Numbered from the stretch's first letter, positions 55,107 to 64,000 are shown. The stretch: DNA of 64,000 bases from Streptomyces rubrogriseus (GCF_027947575.1 NZ_CP116256.1:5332001-5396000); one strand, 5' to 3'. The notes: a model not told the origin generated them from the sequence alone. Made by a program: numbers and translations.

Positions 55107-55592
55107 CTAGCGCGGGGCGTGCTTGAGCGGCAGGGCCGCCCAGATCACCTTGCCGCCGCTCGCGGTGTGGGCCACGTCGCAGGCCCCGCCCGCCTCGCGG
55201 GTCGTCTCGCGGACCAGGAGCAGGCCGCGCCCACCGGTGCGGCCGTGGTCGGTCTCCAGGGCGGTCGGACGATAGGGGTGGTCGTCCTCCACGGCCACCC
55301 GCACCCACTCGGGCCCGACCGCGACCTCCACGGCGAGCACCGGGGAGAGCACCGCCGCGTGCCGGACCGCGTTCGTGACCAGTTCCGAGACGATCAGCAG
55401 CAGGGTCTGCGTCACGTCGTCGGAGACCGGCACGCCCTGGCGCACCAGCAGGTCGCGCACGGCGTGCCGGGCCTGCGGGACCGAGGCGTCCACGGCGGGG
55501 GCGGTGAACCGCCAGACACCTTCGTACGGCAGCGGCCCGGCGGGCCCGGTCTCGTCCATCGTCCGGTCGCCACCCCTGGGCTCGATTGTCAC
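55107..55592 (-). CDS. ATP-binding protein (anti-sigma factor/RsbW-like kinase)
   Basis: This HATPase_c protein has the N-box ELVTNAVRHA, the VEDDHPYRP G1-like motif and GGRGLLLVRE. Streptomycetes have dozens of such anti-sigma-factor-kinase-like proteins. From the GTG at 55592 with AGGGG about 5 nt upstream it has 161 residues; an ATG at 55559 would give 150. No partner sigma factor or anti-anti-sigma gene lies next to it. It is divergent from the enoyl-CoA hydratase gene. Confidence 0.87.
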   Translation of the reverse strand: MTIEPRGGDRTMDETGPAGPLPYEGVWRFTAPAVDASVPQARHAVRDLLVRQGVPVSDDVTQTLLLIVSELVTNAVRHAAVLSPVLAVEVAVGPEWVRVAVEDDHPYRPTALETDHGRTGGRGLLLVRETTREAGGACDVAHTASGGKVIWAALPLKHAPR

Positions 55593-55741
55593 CACACCCC
55601 TGAGTGTTGGTAACGCGCCGCGCCGCCCCCACGGACTGAACACAAGTCAGCATGTATCGAGCGGTTTCTGACCGTTGGCGCATGAGACGCGACCGTTCCT
55701 GACCCGCCCGCCCGGCCGCCCGATACGGAGAGGCCGGTGGA

Positions 55742-55754
55742 TAGCATCCGGTCC
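55742..55754 (+). promoter_or_regulatory. -10 box for a leaderless enoyl-CoA hydratase gene
   Basis: TAGCAT (55742-55747) is followed by 7 nt and then the ATG at 55755. No matching -35 hexamer is apparent. Confidence 0.5.
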
Positions 55755-56510
55755 ATGGAGCCGCAGCTGCTGCACCGGGTCGCCGACTCGGTCGCCACCG
55801 TCGTCGTCCACCACCCGGCCAAGCGCAACGCCATGACGACCGCGATGTGGCGGGCGCTGCCCGGCCTCCTCGACGACCTGGCCGCCGATCCGGGGGTGCG
55901 GGCGCTGGTGCTCACCGGCGAGGGCGCGACGTTCTGCGCCGGGGCCGACATCTCGACCCTGCGCGAGTCGGCCGGGGAGGCGCAGGGTCTGGCGGTGCGG
56001 GCCGAGGAGGCCCTCGCCGCGTTTCCCAAGCCGACGCTCGCGGCGATCCGAGGGCACTGCGTGGGCGGCGGGGCGCAGTTGGCGGCGGCGTGCGACCTGC
56101 GGTTCGCCGAGGAGACGGCGCTGTTCGGCGTGACCCCGGCCAAGCTGGGAGTCGTGTATCCGGCCTCCGCGACCCGGCGGCTGGTGGCCCTGACGGGGCC
56201 CGCCACGGCGAAGTACCTGCTGCTCAGCGGCGAGTTGATCGATGCCGCGCGAGCGCTGCGCACGGGCCTGGTGGACGAGGTGCTGCCGGAGGGCGAGCTC
56301 GGCAAGCGGGTGGCGGAGTTCACCCGGGTGCTGGTGTCCCGTTCCCTGCTGACGCAGGCCGCGGCGAAGGAGTTCGCCGCCGGACGCACGGACCGGGACG
56401 CCCACTGGGCCGCGCAGGCGCGGGGCAGCGGCGACACCGCGGAGGGGGTCGCCGCCTTCCTGGAGCGCAGGCAGCCGTGTTTCGGCTGGAACGGGCCTAC
56501 TTCAGGATGA
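55755..56510 (+). CDS. Enoyl-CoA hydratase/isomerase
   Basis: This 251-residue crotonase-family protein has the oxyanion-hole motifs CAGADIS and HCVGGGAQLAAACDLRFAEE. The Glu pair of classical hydratases is not clear, so isomerase or another crotonase activity is possible. Start ATG 55755 lies 7 nt after TAGCAT; a GTG at 55737 with GGAGAGG only 3 nt upstream is the alternative. It overlaps the end of the convergent DJ-1 gene by 14 bp. Confidence 0.9.
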   Translation: MEPQLLHRVADSVATVVVHHPAKRNAMTTAMWRALPGLLDDLAADPGVRALVLTGEGATFCAGADISTLRESAGEAQGLAVRAEEALAAFPKPTLAAIRGHCVGGGAQLAAACDLRFAEETALFGVTPAKLGVVYPASATRRLVALTGPATAKYLLLSGELIDAARALRTGLVDEVLPEGELGKRVAEFTRVLVSRSLLTQAAAKEFAAGRTDRDAHWAAQARGSGDTAEGVAAFLERRQPCFGWNGPTSG

Positions 56511-57132
56511 ACCGGTTCCTCGTGCGGAACTCCTCGACGAGGTGGGCGGGCGCCTTGTCCGGGGACCCGGCGTCGTAGGGCGGCCGCGGGTCGTACTCGG
56601 TGAGCAGCTGGACCGCCTGGGCGTGCTCGTCGCCGGCGATCCGGCCGACCAGGGTGAGGCCCATGTCGATGCCGGCGGAGACGCCGGCAGCGGTGACGTA
56701 CTTGCCGTCGGTGACGACCCGCTCCCCGGTCGGCTCGGCGCCGTACCCCTTCAGGAGGTCCAGGGCCAGCCAGTGCGAGGTGGCGCGGCGGCCGCTCAGC
56801 AGTCCCGCGGCGGCGAGCAGCAGCGATCCGGAGCAGACGGAGGTGGTCCAGGTACTGGCGGCGTCGGCGGCGCGGAGCCAGTCCAGCAGGGTCTCGTTGT
56901 CCATCTGCGCGTCCTGCCCGGGGCCGCCCGGCACGACGACGACGTCCGGGTCCGGCACGTCCGCCAGGGTCCGGTCGGCGGTGAGCGCCAGGCTCCCCGT
57001 GTCGTTGCGGACCGGCCCGGTCCGCTCGGCGACGAACACGGTCTCGGCGCCCGGAATGCGGCTCATGGTCTCGTACGGGCCCACGGCGTCGAGGGCGGTG
57101 AAACGGTCGAAGAGAACGATGGCTGTGCGCAC
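56497..57132 (-). CDS. DJ-1/PfpI-family protein
   Basis: This 211-residue DJ-1-fold protein has the nucleophile cysteine in SVCSGSLLLAAAGLLSGRRATSHW and the acid near the N-terminus (DRFTALDAVGPYE). It resembles isonitrile hydratase / glutamine amidotransferase-like members. The GTG start at 57132 follows AGAGG. It lies 49 bp after the GlxA-type regulator, whose N-terminal domain is of the same family. Its tail overlaps the enoyl-CoA hydratase gene by 14 bp. Confidence 0.92.
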   Translation of the reverse strand: MRTAIVLFDRFTALDAVGPYETMSRIPGAETVFVAERTGPVRNDTGSLALTADRTLADVPDPDVVVVPGGPGQDAQMDNETLLDWLRAADAASTWTTSVCSGSLLLAAAGLLSGRRATSHWLALDLLKGYGAEPTGERVVTDGKYVTAAGVSAGIDMGLTLVGRIAGDEHAQAVQLLTEYDPRPPYDAGSPDKAPAHLVEEFRTRNRFILK

Positions 57133-57181
57133 GTGCTGCCTCTTTCGGTTCGGTGGTACGGCGGGTGGGTGTCCCGGTGGG

Positions 57182-58159
57182 TCAGGAGACGGTCGCGGGC
57201 CGGAACCGGCGGCGGTACTCCGCCGGTGAGGTGCCCAGAGCCTTGACGAAGGCGCGGCGCATGGCCTCCGGCGTGCCGTAGCCGCTGGCGCGGGAGACCT
57301 CCTCGACCCCGTCGCCGGTGTCCTCGAGGAGCCGGCGGGCGTGCTCCAGCCGGACCCGGTCGACGTAGCGGCCCGGCGTCGTGCCGGTCTCCGCCTGGAA
57401 GGCGCGCGCGAAGTGGCGCGGGGAGAGACTGGCGCGGGCGGCGAGGGACTCGACGCTCAGGTCGTCGCCGGGGTGCTCGGTGATCCAGTGCTGCAGCTCC
57501 CGCAGCGGCTCGCGACGGGCGGTCTGGGCGGCGAGCTGGGCGCTGAACTGGGCCTGGTTCCCGGGCCGGCGCAGGAACACCACCAGGTGCCGGGCGACGG
57601 TCAGCGCGGCGTCCCGGCCCAGGTCCTCCTCCACCAGCGCGAGCGCGAGGTCGATGCCGGAGGTGACACCGGCCGACGTGGCCACGTTCCCGTCCCTGAT
57701 GTAGATCGGGTCGGGGTCCACCTCCACGGCCGGGTGGTCGCGGGCGAGCCGGTCGCTGTAGGCCCAGTGGGTGGTGACGCGGCGGCCGTCCAGCAGTCCC
57801 GCCCGGGCCAGCAGGATCGCCCCGGTGCAGACGGAGACCAGGCGCCGGGCGGCCGTTCCGTTCTCGCGCAGCCACTCGGTCAGGCGCGGGTCGGGGTTGC
57901 GGGTGCCCTGGCCGCCGGGGACCACCAGGGTGTCCGGCTGCGGCCCGGCGCCGAGTGCCTGGTCCGGTACGAGGTTCAGACCGCTGGAGGTGCGCACGGG
58001 AGCACCGTCCAGCGACGCCGTGCGGATGCGGTACGTCCCCGGCGTGTGCTGCTCGGCGCCCGCGAAGACCTCCACGGGGCCGGTGACGTCGAGGCTCTGG
58101 ACCCCGTCGAAGAGGAGGACCAGAACGGTTCGGCCGGTTCGGCCGGTTCGTTGCGCCAT
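57182..58159 (-). CDS. GlxA-family regulator (DJ-1 domain plus AraC helix-turn-helix)
   Basis: This 325-residue regulator has a DJ-1/PfpI-like sensor domain (residues 1 to about 190, VCTGAILLARAGLLDGRRVTTHW) and an AraC-type DNA-binding domain (about 215-315; LSVESLAARASLSPRHFARAFQAE and SRASGYGTPEAMRRAFVKALGTSP). It probably controls the DJ-1 gene downstream. The start ATG 58159 has AAGAAT exactly 7 nt upstream and no ribosome site, another possible leaderless start. The codons for TGRTGR are a tandem 9-bp repeat. Confidence 0.93.
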   Translation of the reverse strand: MAQRTGRTGRTVLVLLFDGVQSLDVTGPVEVFAGAEQHTPGTYRIRTASLDGAPVRTSSGLNLVPDQALGAGPQPDTLVVPGGQGTRNPDPRLTEWLRENGTAARRLVSVCTGAILLARAGLLDGRRVTTHWAYSDRLARDHPAVEVDPDPIYIRDGNVATSAGVTSGIDLALALVEEDLGRDAALTVARHLVVFLRRPGNQAQFSAQLAAQTARREPLRELQHWITEHPGDDLSVESLAARASLSPRHFARAFQAETGTTPGRYVDRVRLEHARRLLEDTGDGVEEVSRASGYGTPEAMRRAFVKALGTSPAEYRRRFRPATVS

Positions 58160-58262
58160 GCCGTCGATTCTTCGCCCGGCGGTCGTACGGCCGCAATGAC
58201 GAGAACCCCTCCTTTCCTGCCATGCGTCCCGCAGGGCCCGAAGCAACGTACTGAGCGGTTGG

Positions 58263-58275
58263 TAACGTGCGTGGC
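58263..58275 (+). promoter_or_regulatory. -10 box for a leaderless SCO6745-family gene
   Basis: TAACGT (58263-58268) is followed by 7 nt and the ATG at 58276. Confidence 0.45.
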
Positions 58276-59145
58276 ATGACAACTGCCGCCATCGACGCAC
58301 GCGCGGGCCGCCGCTGCCACAACGCGCTCAACTCACTGCACTCGACGCACTACTTCTCCCCCGACCTGGGCCGGGAACTGGGCGCTCTCGGGGTCACCGA
58401 GGCCCCGGCCGTCAACTTCGCGGCCCGCGCCGCCGCGCTGGGTCCGGTCGGCGCCGGTGCCGTCACGGCGGCGTTCTACAACTACAAGCACGACCTCGTC
58501 GCCCGGCACGTGCCCGCCGTGTGGGAGAAGGTCACCCCCGGGCAGGCCCTGGCGGCCCGACTGCGCGCCGTCGACGCGACGCTGCGCCGCCTCCTGGGCG
58601 AGGAGGCCGTGGCATCGGCCGGGATGGCGGAGGCGGCCGGTCTGGCGCTGCGCGCCGCCGAGGGCTGCACGCGCGGTGCCCGCCCGCTCTACTCGGCCCA
58701 CGCGGACCTGCCGGTGCCCGACGCGCCGCACCTGGCGTTCTGGCACGCGGCGACCCTGCTGCGCGAGCACCGCGGCGACGGCCACCTCGCCGCGCTCGTG
58801 ACGGCCGGCCTGGACGGGCTCGAGGCGCTGGTCACGCACACCGCGACCGGCAAGGGCCTGGCGCCGAAGTGGGTCTTCGGCACCCGGGGCTGGGCGCAGG
58901 AGGAGTGGGACGCGGCCTGCGACCGGCTGCGCGGACGCGGACTGCTCGACGCGGCCGGCGGGCTGACCGAGGACGGCGCGGCCCTGCGCGAGGGCGTCGA
59001 ACGGGAGACGGACCGGCTGGACGCGGCACCCTACGCGCACCTGGGAGCCGAGGGCGTGGCGCGCCTCACGGAGCTCGGGACGGGCTTCGCGCGTACGGCG
59101 CTCGGCGCGGGCGCCTTCCCGGCGGACCTGCTCGCCGGGCGCTGA
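58276..59145 (+). CDS. SCO6745-family protein (SalK-like)
   Basis: This 289-residue alpha-helical protein belongs to the actinobacterial SCO6745 family of unknown activity. It starts ARAGRRCHNALNSLHSTHYFSPDLGRELG and has PKWVFGTRGWAQEEWDAACDRL near the C-terminus, a winged-helix-like segment. There is no ribosome site; TAACGT lies 7 nt before the ATG at 58276. It is divergent from the GlxA-type regulator by 116 bp, which may control it. Confidence 0.85.
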   Translation: MTTAAIDARAGRRCHNALNSLHSTHYFSPDLGRELGALGVTEAPAVNFAARAAALGPVGAGAVTAAFYNYKHDLVARHVPAVWEKVTPGQALAARLRAVDATLRRLLGEEAVASAGMAEAAGLALRAAEGCTRGARPLYSAHADLPVPDAPHLAFWHAATLLREHRGDGHLAALVTAGLDGLEALVTHTATGKGLAPKWVFGTRGWAQEEWDAACDRLRGRGLLDAAGGLTEDGAALREGVERETDRLDAAPYAHLGAEGVARLTELGTGFARTALGAGAFPADLLAGR

Positions 59146-59255
59146 CGCGACACGCCCGGGCGTCCACCGATGGTGCGCGAACGGGCATGCGGAGCCGGTA
59201 CGGAGGTACCCGTTCGTTCCCGGCCGGTCCGGCCGGGAGACGAAAGGGGCTGCTC

Positions 59256-59387
59256 GTGTTCCGTGCCATCGCAGACGTACTGCGCCAGATCGGTGGCGCA
59301 GTCGCCACCGTGGTGACGCTTCCCTTCCGGGCCCTGGCCCGGCTCTTCGGCGGGGCCTCGTCCGCCACCCGGGGCCGCCGGGTCTGA
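59256..59387 (+). CDS. LPFR-motif small protein
   Basis: This 43-residue protein contains VVTLPFRALARLFGGA and is of the LPFR-motif small protein group known from Streptomyces. It is amphipathic and basic, perhaps membrane-associated; function unknown. The GTG at 59256 follows AAAGGGG with a 6-nt spacer. It lies 110 bp after the SCO6745-family gene and ends before a hairpin at 59401. Confidence 0.75.
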   Translation: MFRAIADVLRQIGGAVATVVTLPFRALARLFGGASSATRGRRV

Positions 59388-59400
59388 CCCCGGCCCCCTC

Positions 59401-59425
59401 CCCGCCGGTTCCCGACCGGCCGGGG
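59401..59425 (+). terminator. Terminator after the LPFR gene
   Basis: CCCGCCGGT / ACCGGC-c-GGGG forms a stem with a TCCCG loop 14 bp after the small gene and before tex. Confidence 0.6.
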
Positions 59426-59502
59426 CGGTGCCCTGATCCCCGATTGTCGGTGCCACCTGCCACAATTGCCGCGCAACCTCAGTGAGAAGGCGGTACGGGA
59501 TC

Positions 59503-61845
59503 GTGACGACACCCGACGTAGGGTCCATCGAAAGCAGGATCGCCGACGAGCTCGGCGTACGGGAGCGGCAGGTGAAGGCCGCCGTCGAGCTGCTCGACGG
59601 CGGCTCGACGGTGCCCTTCATCGCCCGCTACCGCAAGGAAGCGACCGAGATGCTCGACGACGCGCAGTTGCGCACGCTCGAGGAGCGGCTGCGCTATCTG
59701 CGGGAGCTGGAGGAGCGGCGCGCGGCGATCCTCGACTCGGTCCGCGAGCAGGGCAAGCTCACCGAGGAGCTGTCGGCGCGCATCCACGCGGCGGAGACCA
59801 AGGCGCGCCTGGAGGACATCTACCTGCCGTTCAAGCCGAAGCGGCGGACGAAGGCGCAGATCGCGCGCGAAGCGGGTCTGGAGCCGCTGGCCGAGGGCCT
59901 GCTCGCCGACGCGTCGGTGGACCCGCAGGCCGCGGCGGCCGCGTTCGTCGACGCCGACAAGGGCGTGGCCGATCCGCAGGCCGCCCTGGACGGGGCGCGC
60001 TCGATCCTCACGGAGAAGTTCTCGGAGGACGCCGACCTGATCGGCGAGCTGCGCGAGCGGATGTGGACGCGCGGGCGGCTCGCCGCCAAGGTCAAGGACG
60101 GCAAGGAGGAGGCGGGCGCCAAGTTCGCCGACTACTTCGACTTCGCCGAGCCGTTCACCGACCTGCCCTCGCACCGCGTGCTCGCGATGCTGCGCGGCGA
60201 GAAGGAGGACGTGCTCGACCTCGTCCTGGAGCCCGAGGAGCCCACCGAGGGCCCGTCGTCGTACGAGGCGATCGTCGCGAGCCGCTTCGGGATCGCCGAC
60301 CGCGGCCGGCCCGCGGACAAGTGGCTGGGCGACACCGTCCGCTGGGCCTGGCGCACCCGCATCCTGGTACACCTGGGCATCGATCTCAGGCTCCGGCTGC
60401 GCACCGCGGCGGAGGACGAGGCGGTCGACGTGTTCGCCGCCAACCTGCGCGACCTGCTGCTGGCCGCCCCGGCGGGCACCCGGGCCACGCTCGGCCTCGA
60501 CCCCGGCTTCCGCACCGGTGTGAAGGTCGCCGTGGTCGACGCGACGGGCAAGGTCGTGGCCACCGACGTGATCCACCCGCACGTCCCCGCCAACCGGTGG
60601 GACGAGGCGATCGCCAAGCTCGCGCGGCTGGCGAAGGAGCACACGGTCGACCTGATCGCCATCGGCAACGGCACGGCCTCCCGCGAGACCGACAAGCTCG
60701 CCGGTGAACTCATCACCAAGCACCCCGAGTTGAAGCTGACCAAGGTGATGGTGTCCGAGGCGGGCGCCTCCGTGTACTCGGCCTCCGCCTTCGCCTCCCA
60801 GGAGCTGCCGGACATGGACGTCTCGCTGCGCGGCGCGGTGTCGATCGCCCGGCGGCTGCAGGACCCGCTGGCCGAGCTGGTGAAGATCGACCCGAAGTCG
60901 ATCGGCGTCGGCCAGTACCAGCACGACCTCTCCGAGGTGAAGCTGTCCCGCTCGCTGGACGCGGTGGTCGAGGACTGTGTGAACGGCGTGGGAGTGGACG
61001 TCAACACGGCCTCCGCGCCGCTGCTCGCCCGGGTCTCCGGCATCACCTCCGGACTCGCGGAGAACATCGTGGCGCACCGCGACGCGAACGGGCCGTTCTC
61101 CTCGCGGACCGCGCTGAAGAAGGTGTCCCGGCTCGGACCCAAGGCGTACGAGCAGTGCGCGGGCTTCCTGCGGATCCGGGGCGGCGACGACCCGCTGGAC
61201 GCGTCCAGCGTGCACCCGGAGGCGTACCCCGTGGTGCGGCGGATGGTGAAGACCGCCGGGCAGGAGGTGACCGGCCTGATCGGCAACACGTCGGTGCTGC
61301 GGTCGCTGAAGGCGGACCAGTTCGTGGACGAGACGTTCGGTCTGCCGACGGTCACGGACATTCTGCGGGAGCTGGAGAAGCCGGGGCGCGACCCTCGGCC
61401 CGCCTTCAAGACGGCCACCTTCAAGGAGGGCGTGGAGAAGATCTCCGACCTGTCGTCCGGGATGGTGCTGGAGGGCGTCGTCACGAACGTCGCCGCGTTC
61501 GGGGCGTTCGTGGACGTCGGTGTGCATCAGGACGGGCTCGTGCACGTGTCCGCGATGTCGAGGACGTTCGTGAAGGATCCGCGGGACGTGGTGAAGCCCG
61601 GGGACATCGTGAAGGTGAAGGTGATGGACGTCGACATTCCGCGGAAGCGGATCTCGTTGACGTTGCGGCTGGACGACGAAGCGGCTCCGCAGGGGGAGCC
61701 GAAGAAGGAGCGGGGCGGGAGGCCGCCTCGGCAGCGGCAGCAGCGGCAGGGTGGTTCCGGGGGCGGTAAGGGGCGGCCTTCGTCGGCGCCCGCCGCGTCC
61801 AACGGGGCGATGGCGGACGCGTTGCGGCGGGCCGGCTTGGCGTAG
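59503..61845 (+). CDS. tex: Tex-family RNA-binding transcription accessory protein
   Basis: This 780-residue Tex protein has the N-terminal Tex helices ([17 protein letters not shown]), a YqgF/RNase-H-like domain ([18 protein letters not shown], about 335), helix-hairpin-helix ([15 protein letters not shown]) and an S1 domain ([21 protein letters not shown], about 650-720). The C-terminal tail is basic and rich in Gly, Gln and Arg. It binds RNA and affects transcription in the cytoplasm. The GTG at 59503 starts the family N-terminus; a GTG at 59482 is an alternative. It converges on the ABC-F gene. Confidence 0.95.
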   Translation: MTTPDVGSIESRIADELGVRERQVKAAVELLDGGSTVPFIARYRKEATEMLDDAQLRTLEERLRYLRELEERRAAILDSVREQGKLTEELSARIHAAETKARLEDIYLPFKPKRRTKAQIAREAGLEPLAEGLLADASVDPQAAAAAFVDADKGVADPQAALDGARSILTEKFSEDADLIGELRERMWTRGRLAAKVKDGKEEAGAKFADYFDFAEPFTDLPSHRVLAMLRGEKEDVLDLVLEPEEPTEGPSSYEAIVASRFGIADRGRPADKWLGDTVRWAWRTRILVHLGIDLRLRLRTAAEDEAVDVFAANLRDLLLAAPAGTRATLGLDPGFRTGVKVAVVDATGKVVATDVIHPHVPANRWDEAIAKLARLAKEHTVDLIAIGNGTASRETDKLAGELITKHPELKLTKVMVSEAGASVYSASAFASQELPDMDVSLRGAVSIARRLQDPLAELVKIDPKSIGVGQYQHDLSEVKLSRSLDAVVEDCVNGVGVDVNTASAPLLARVSGITSGLAENIVAHRDANGPFSSRTALKKVSRLGPKAYEQCAGFLRIRGGDDPLDASSVHPEAYPVVRRMVKTAGQEVTGLIGNTSVLRSLKADQFVDETFGLPTVTDILRELEKPGRDPRPAFKTATFKEGVEKISDLSSGMVLEGVVTNVAAFGAFVDVGVHQDGLVHVSAMSRTFVKDPRDVVKPGDIVKVKVMDVDIPRKRISLTLRLDDEAAPQGEPKKERGGRPPRQRQQRQGGSGGGKGRPSSAPAASNGAMADALRRAGLA

Positions 61846-61927
61846 GCCGTCCGGCGGTTGCGGCGGGGGTTTGGGTGCGCGGCCCGGTGTTGCCGGGGCC
61901 GCTGCGCCCCACCCGTGCCGCCCGGGG

Positions 61928-61963
61928 GTACCTCCCAGGCCGTTCAGGCACTGGGGGAGGCAC
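61928..61963. terminator. Imperfect inverted repeat between tex and the ABC-F gene
   Basis: GTACCTCCCAG and CTGGGGGAGGCAC can pair with small bulges, giving a bidirectional terminator between convergent genes. The CTGGGGGAGG motif recurs in many streptomycete intergenic regions, as I recall; its family status was not checked. Confidence 0.5.
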
Positions 61964-62001
61964 GACTGCCCGCAGCTGCGGCGGCCGGCCGCTGCCCGCA
62001 C

Positions 62002-63648
62002 TCAGGCGGGAGCCTCCACCACCTTGCCGTTCGCTACCTCCAGGCGGCGGGTGACCTTGACCGCGTTCAGCATGCGGCGGTCGTGGGTGATCAGGAGAAG
62101 GGTGCCTTCGTAGGCGTCCAGGGCCGACTCGAGCTGTTCGATGGCCGGGAGGTCGAGGTGGTTGGTCGGCTCGTCCAGGACCAGGAGGTTGACGCCTCTG
62201 CCCTGGAGGAGGGCGAGCGCGGCCCTGGTGCGTTCGCCGGGCGAGAGGGTCGACGCCGGGCGGACGACGTGGTCGGCCTTCAGGGCGAACTTGGCCAGGA
62301 GGGTGCGGATCTCCGCCGGTTCCAGGTCCGGGACGGCCGCACGGAAGGCGTCGAGCAGCATCTCGGGGCCGTGGAACAGCTTGCGGGCCTGGTCGACCTC
62401 GCCGAGCAGGACGCCGGAGCCGAGCGCCGCGTGCCCCGCGTCGAGGGGGACGCGGCCCAGGAGTGCGCCGAGGAGCGTGGACTTGCCCGCGCCGTTGGCT
62501 CCCGTCACCGCCACCCGGTCCGCCCAGTCGATCTGGAGGGAGACCGGACCGAGCACGAAGTCGCCGCGCCGCACCTCGGCGTCGCGCAGGGTGGCCACGA
62601 CCGCGCCCGAGCGGGGCGCCGAGGCGATCTCCATGCGCAGGTCCCATTCCTTGCGCGGTTCCTCGACGACGTCCAGGCGCTCGATCATGCGCTGGGTCTG
62701 GCGGGCCTTCGCGGCCTGTTTCTCGCTGGCCTCGCTGCGGAACTTGCGGCCGATCTTGTCGTTGTCGTTGCCCGCCTTGCGCCGGGCGTTCTTGACGCCC
62801 TTGTCCATCCAGGCGCGCTGCGTCTGGGCCCGGTCCTGGAGGGAGGCCCGCTTGTCGGCGTACTCCTCGTACTCGTCGCGGGCGTGCCGGCGGGCCACCT
62901 CGCGTTCCTCCAGGTACGCCTCGTAGCCGCCGCCGTAGAGGTTGATCTGCCGCTGGGCGAGGTCGAGTTCGAGGACCTTGGTGACGGTGCGGGTGAGGAA
63001 CTCGCGGTCGTGGCTGACGACGACGGTGCCGGCGCGCAGGCCGGTCACGAAGCGTTCGAGGCGCTCCAGGCCGTCCAGGTCGAGGTCGTTGGTCGGCTCG
63101 TCGAGCAGGAAGACGTCGTAGCGGGACAGGAGGAGGGAGGCAAGGCCGGCGCGGGCCGCCTGGCCGCCGGACAGGGACGTCATCGGCTGGTCCAGGTCGA
63201 CGGTCAGGCCCAGCGCGTCGGCGGTCTCCTCGGCGCGGTCGTCGAGGTCGGCGCCGCCGAGGCCCAGCCAGCGCTCCAGTGCGGTGGCGTAGGCGTCGTC
63301 GGCTCCCGGGACGCCGTCGACCAGGGCCTGGGTGGCCTCGTCCATGGCGCGCTGGGCGTCGGTGACGCCGGTGCGGCGGGCCAGGAACTCCCGCACGCTC
63401 TCGCCGGGGCGGCGCTCCGGCTCCTGCGGGAGGTGGCCGACGGTGGCGGTGGGCGGGGACAGGCGCAGCTCCCCCTCCTCCGGGTTGGTCAGCCCGGCGA
63501 GCATCCGCAGGAGGGTGGACTTCCCCGCGCCGTTGGCTCCGACGAGACCGATGACGTCGCCGGGTGCGACGACGAGGTCGAGCCCGGTGAACAGGGAGCG
63601 GTCGCCGTGGCCGGCGGCGAGGTTCTTGGCGACGAGGGTGGCAGTCAT
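62002..63648 (-). CDS. ABC-F family ATP-binding protein
   Basis: This 548-residue protein has two ABC ATPase domains and no transmembrane helix. Walker A motifs are GANGAGKST in both halves; signatures are LSGGQAARAGLA and LSPGERTRAAL; Walker B motifs end LLDEPTNDLDL and VLDEPTNHLDL. The linker between them is charged (RRKAGNDNDKIGRK). ABC-F proteins act on the ribosome in translation control or antibiotic resistance; which applies here is unclear. Confidence 0.95.
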   Translation of the reverse strand: MTATLVAKNLAAGHGDRSLFTGLDLVVAPGDVIGLVGANGAGKSTLLRMLAGLTNPEEGELRLSPPTATVGHLPQEPERRPGESVREFLARRTGVTDAQRAMDEATQALVDGVPGADDAYATALERWLGLGGADLDDRAEETADALGLTVDLDQPMTSLSGGQAARAGLASLLLSRYDVFLLDEPTNDLDLDGLERLERFVTGLRAGTVVVSHDREFLTRTVTKVLELDLAQRQINLYGGGYEAYLEEREVARRHARDEYEEYADKRASLQDRAQTQRAWMDKGVKNARRKAGNDNDKIGRKFRSEASEKQAAKARQTQRMIERLDVVEEPRKEWDLRMEIASAPRSGAVVATLRDAEVRRGDFVLGPVSLQIDWADRVAVTGANGAGKSTLLGALLGRVPLDAGHAALGSGVLLGEVDQARKLFHGPEMLLDAFRAAVPDLEPAEIRTLLAKFALKADHVVRPASTLSPGERTRAALALLQGRGVNLLVLDEPTNHLDLPAIEQLESALDAYEGTLLLITHDRRMLNAVKVTRRLEVANGKVVEAPA

Positions 63649-63661
63649 CAGACCGTAGATG

Positions 63662-64000
63662 TTAGCCGCGGCCCGGCGCGCCCCGGGTCACCGCCGTCAC
63701 CAGCACGCTTCCCGGCGTCCGCGCCACCACGAAGGCCTCCCCCTTCACCGCGCCCGCGTCCAGGGCGACGCGGTGGGCGCCCGGTTCGAGTACGCCGTCG
63801 AAGACCTCGCGGACGCGCGTGCGGTGGAGGCGGTCGAGGCGGTACGCGGTGAGTCGCACCCGGCAGGGCGAGGTGACCTCGACGTCCGCGCCCGCGGCGC
63901 TCGCCGAGAGGCGGGTCAGGCGGCGGCCTTCGGCCGGGCCCCGGGCCAGGGCGTGCTCGATCTGGGCGACCAGCACCGGGACGATCGGGGCGAGGCCGTC
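63662..64000 (-). CDS. Unrecognised protein, partial (N-terminus outside window)
   Basis: The C-terminal 112 residues of a longer protein are encoded, with the frame open to the right edge. The end is all-beta in feel (VEVTSPCRVRLTAYRLDRLHRTRVREVFDG and PGAHRVALDAGAVKGEAFVVAR). No family was recognised. It lies 13 bp after the ABC-F start on the same strand, so it is upstream of the ABC-F gene in one transcript. Confidence 0.6.
   Translation of the reverse strand, partial: DGLAPIVPVLVAQIEHALARGPAEGRRLTRLSASAAGADVEVTSPCRVRLTAYRLDRLHRTRVREVFDGVLEPGAHRVALDAGAVKGEAFVVARTPGSVLVTAVTRGAPGRG

Overview
The window is a stretch of a high-GC actinobacterial chromosome, almost certainly Streptomyces. The GC content is very high, starts are often GTG or TTG, and there is a conservon (cvnABCD), many TetR regulators and a hopanoid operon with the streptomycete gene order. 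From memory, the gene order (threonine catabolism genes, conservon, beta-oxidation genes, hopanoid operon, idi, an SCO6745-family gene) resembles the S. coelicolor/S. lividans chromosome read backwards; this was not checked by alignment. I see no tRNA, rRNA, insertion sequence, phage or CRISPR.

Layout. 1-3.6 kb, all on minus: a partial XRE/cupin regulator, a LysR regulator, and kbl and tdh for threonine degradation. 3.8-7.9 kb, minus: a conservon, in order of transcription cvnA, cvnB, cvnC, cvnD and a GAF-domain gene, with overlapping starts and stops and a G-rich repeat between cvnA and cvnB. 8.2-25.9 kb: a catabolic region. It holds a remnant tetR, an aldehyde dehydrogenase, a tetR, an acyl-CoA dehydrogenase, a six-gene minus-strand beta-oxidation operon (alpha-methylacyl-CoA racemase, LLM oxidoreductase, acyl-CoA dehydrogenase, thiolase, FadB type, FadD type), a divergent tetR-DUF4334-alcohol dehydrogenase set whose last gene is frameshifted, a regulator with two TetR domains, and lcp, a secreted rubber oxygenase that keeps its haem-site residues. 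26-32 kb: an MBL-fold hydrolase, a tetR, an SGNH hydrolase, a LysM/M23 peptidase under a c-di-AMP riboswitch, a tyrosine phosphatase, and an XRE regulator with a 39-residue membrane protein.

32.4-45.4 kb, minus: the hopanoid operon, transcribed as hpnC, hpnD, a 52-residue gene missed by length cut-offs, hpnE, a polyprenyl diphosphate synthase, shc, hpnG, hpnH, ispG, dxs and an aminotransferase. It combines MEP-pathway supply, squalene formation, cyclisation and side-chain building. A 21-codon reading frame overlaps the hpnC start. 45.7-52.8 kb, minus: a surface-glycoconjugate operon with two CDP-alcohol phosphatidyltransferases, a nucleotidyltransferase, a glycerol-1-phosphate-dehydrogenase-like enzyme, a GT2 glycosyltransferase and an ABC-2 exporter. 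53.2-64 kb: a CDF cation exporter, idi, an anti-sigma-type ATPase, an enoyl-CoA hydratase, a DJ-1 protein, a GlxA-type regulator, an SCO6745-family protein, an LPFR small protein, tex, an ABC-F protein and a partial gene at the right edge.

The main hypotheses are as follows. (1) The 8-26 kb region may couple extracellular polyisoprene cleavage by Lcp to beta-oxidation of methyl-branched acids, with racemase, and two matching palindromes lie in its divergent promoter. (2) The 45.7-52.8 kb operon may build an undescribed glycerol- or polyol-phosphate conjugate; one of its CDP-alcohol transferases lacks the last motif aspartate. (3) At least four genes appear to be leaderless, with TANNNT exactly 7 nt before the start codon.
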